The translations under genes and the position numbers were made by a program. The notes under the pieces are model-generated. The model was not told the DNA's origin, searched no databases, and saw only the letters and a program-made list of their open reading frames with translations. Positions 63,578 through 64,000 of a DNA stretch of 64,000 nucleotides are shown in pieces (the stretch's first letter is position 1; every line of letters starts with the position of its first letter). Source of the DNA: Pseudomonas sp. FP2335 (GTDB taxonomy: Bacteria; Pseudomonadota; Gammaproteobacteria; Pseudomonadales; Pseudomonadaceae); assembly GCF_030687535.1 (NCBI RefSeq), contig NZ_CP117437.1, positions 4,175,501 through 4,239,500 of the forward strand. Direction: 5' to 3'.

Positions 63578-64000
63578 CTAGAAATTATCCATCGCGTTGC
63601 ACATCGGGACTTTGCCCACCGGGGTCGGTTCGATCCGCAGCCATTGCTTGCCGGCCACCGGCAACTCGTCGAGCAGGATCGAACAATCTGCCGACATGGA
63701 CGCTTGCACCATGTAGTCACGCCCTGGCTTGGGGACAAAGGTCATGGTCTTGGCGCACTGGCGAGGGTATTGCAGCCGCCCCAGATAATGGAACGCGATG
63801 GGTTTGTTCGCCGGCACCACCAACTCCGACGTGACCGCACCGGCCCACGAGTAGATCGGCCCAGGCATGCCGAGGTTTTCGCCGTTGTGATCGGGAAAAC
63901 CGGCTTTCACCGACGCCATCACCCCGGCGCCCGGCACGTTCCAGTCCAGGCAATCACGCCCAGGCACGGCGCGCACCAGGCCGTCGGTGACAATGCGCAC
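63578..64000 (-). CDS. Unknown protein, C-terminal 140 residues (5' end outside window)
   Basis: The frame is open at the window edge, where a GTG falls by chance, so the true start is probably beyond it. The visible part has beta-strand character with Cys residues (GRDCLDWNVPG, RQCAKTMTFVPKP, SADCSILLDE, VPMCNAMDNF), four in all, consistent with a secreted or periplasmic protein with disulfides. GPIYSWAGAVTSELVVPANK reads like an edge of a beta sandwich. I do not recognise a family. It lies upstream of yegS on the same strand, with a terminator-like hairpin between. No function is proposed. Confidence 0.6.
   Translation of the reverse strand: MRIVTDGLVRAVPGRDCLDWNVPGAGVMASVKAGFPDHNGENLGMPGPIYSWAGAVTSELVVPANKPIAFHYLGRLQYPRQCAKTMTFVPKPGRDYMVQASMSADCSILLDELPVAGKQWLRIEPTPVGKVPMCNAMDNF

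Overview
The window is a typical high-GC Pseudomonas chromosome segment, most likely from the P. fluorescens group. The evidence is a fluorescent-siderophore locus (pvdL, pvdG, pvdS, pvdH, mbtH), the acyclic-terpene (atu) cluster, a minCDE locus with TTG-started minD, and many small inverted repeats of the kind reported as REP/REPIN elements in fluorescent pseudomonads. The assignment comes from reading proteins and motifs by eye; no database search was run.

Layout. (1) 1-3944, minus strand: the 5' part of a giant DUF6543 / dermonecrotic-toxin-domain protein, open at the window edge. (2) 4100-11944: purine salvage and breakdown. uraH is divergent from puuE-uraD-alc-allA-puuD, followed by an NCS2 xanthine/urate permease and a Tsx-type outer-membrane channel. 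Together they encode urate uptake and the whole route urate -> hydroxyisourate -> OHCU -> allantoin -> allantoate -> ureidoglycolate -> glyoxylate plus urea. (3) 12069-21137: housekeeping genes: a patatin-like lipase, the lipid A acyltransferase htrB, minCDE, an RluA-type pseudouridine synthase, the M18 aminopeptidase apeB, a 58-residue membrane protein and a large MscS-type channel. (4) 21268-23023: mbtH and pvdH, each with its own PvdS-type promoter. (5) 23080-29455: an AmpDh3-like amidase, then the DsbRS two-component system divergent from dsbD-dsbE-like-dsbG. (6) 29513-32218: a 901-residue, AT-richer, repeat-built protein that I do not recognise; it is the most unusual gene here. (7) 32348-46911: the pyoverdine chromophore synthetase PvdL (4301 residues), thioesterase PvdG and the divergent Fur-regulated sigma factor PvdS. 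(8) 47076-56942: a solitary periplasmic binding protein, then the repressor gene atuR divergent from atuABCDE and atuF. (9) 57015-64000: a DEDDh exonuclease, ppnP, a MOSC protein, cheV, a degenerate Hpt-like protein, a NarX/NarL-type kinase-regulator pair, the lipid kinase yegS and the truncated end of an unknown gene.

Working together. Iron starvation would relieve Fur at the pvdS promoter. PvdS would then read the TAAAT/TAATT-N16-CGT boxes before pvdG-pvdL, pvdH and mbtH, supplying diaminobutyrate (PvdH), the adenylation helper (MbtH), the synthetase (PvdL) and its editing thioesterase (PvdG). Release of AtuR from its two operators would switch on geranyl-CoA carboxylase and its partner enzymes. 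No tRNA, rRNA, CRISPR array, transposase or phage gene was seen.
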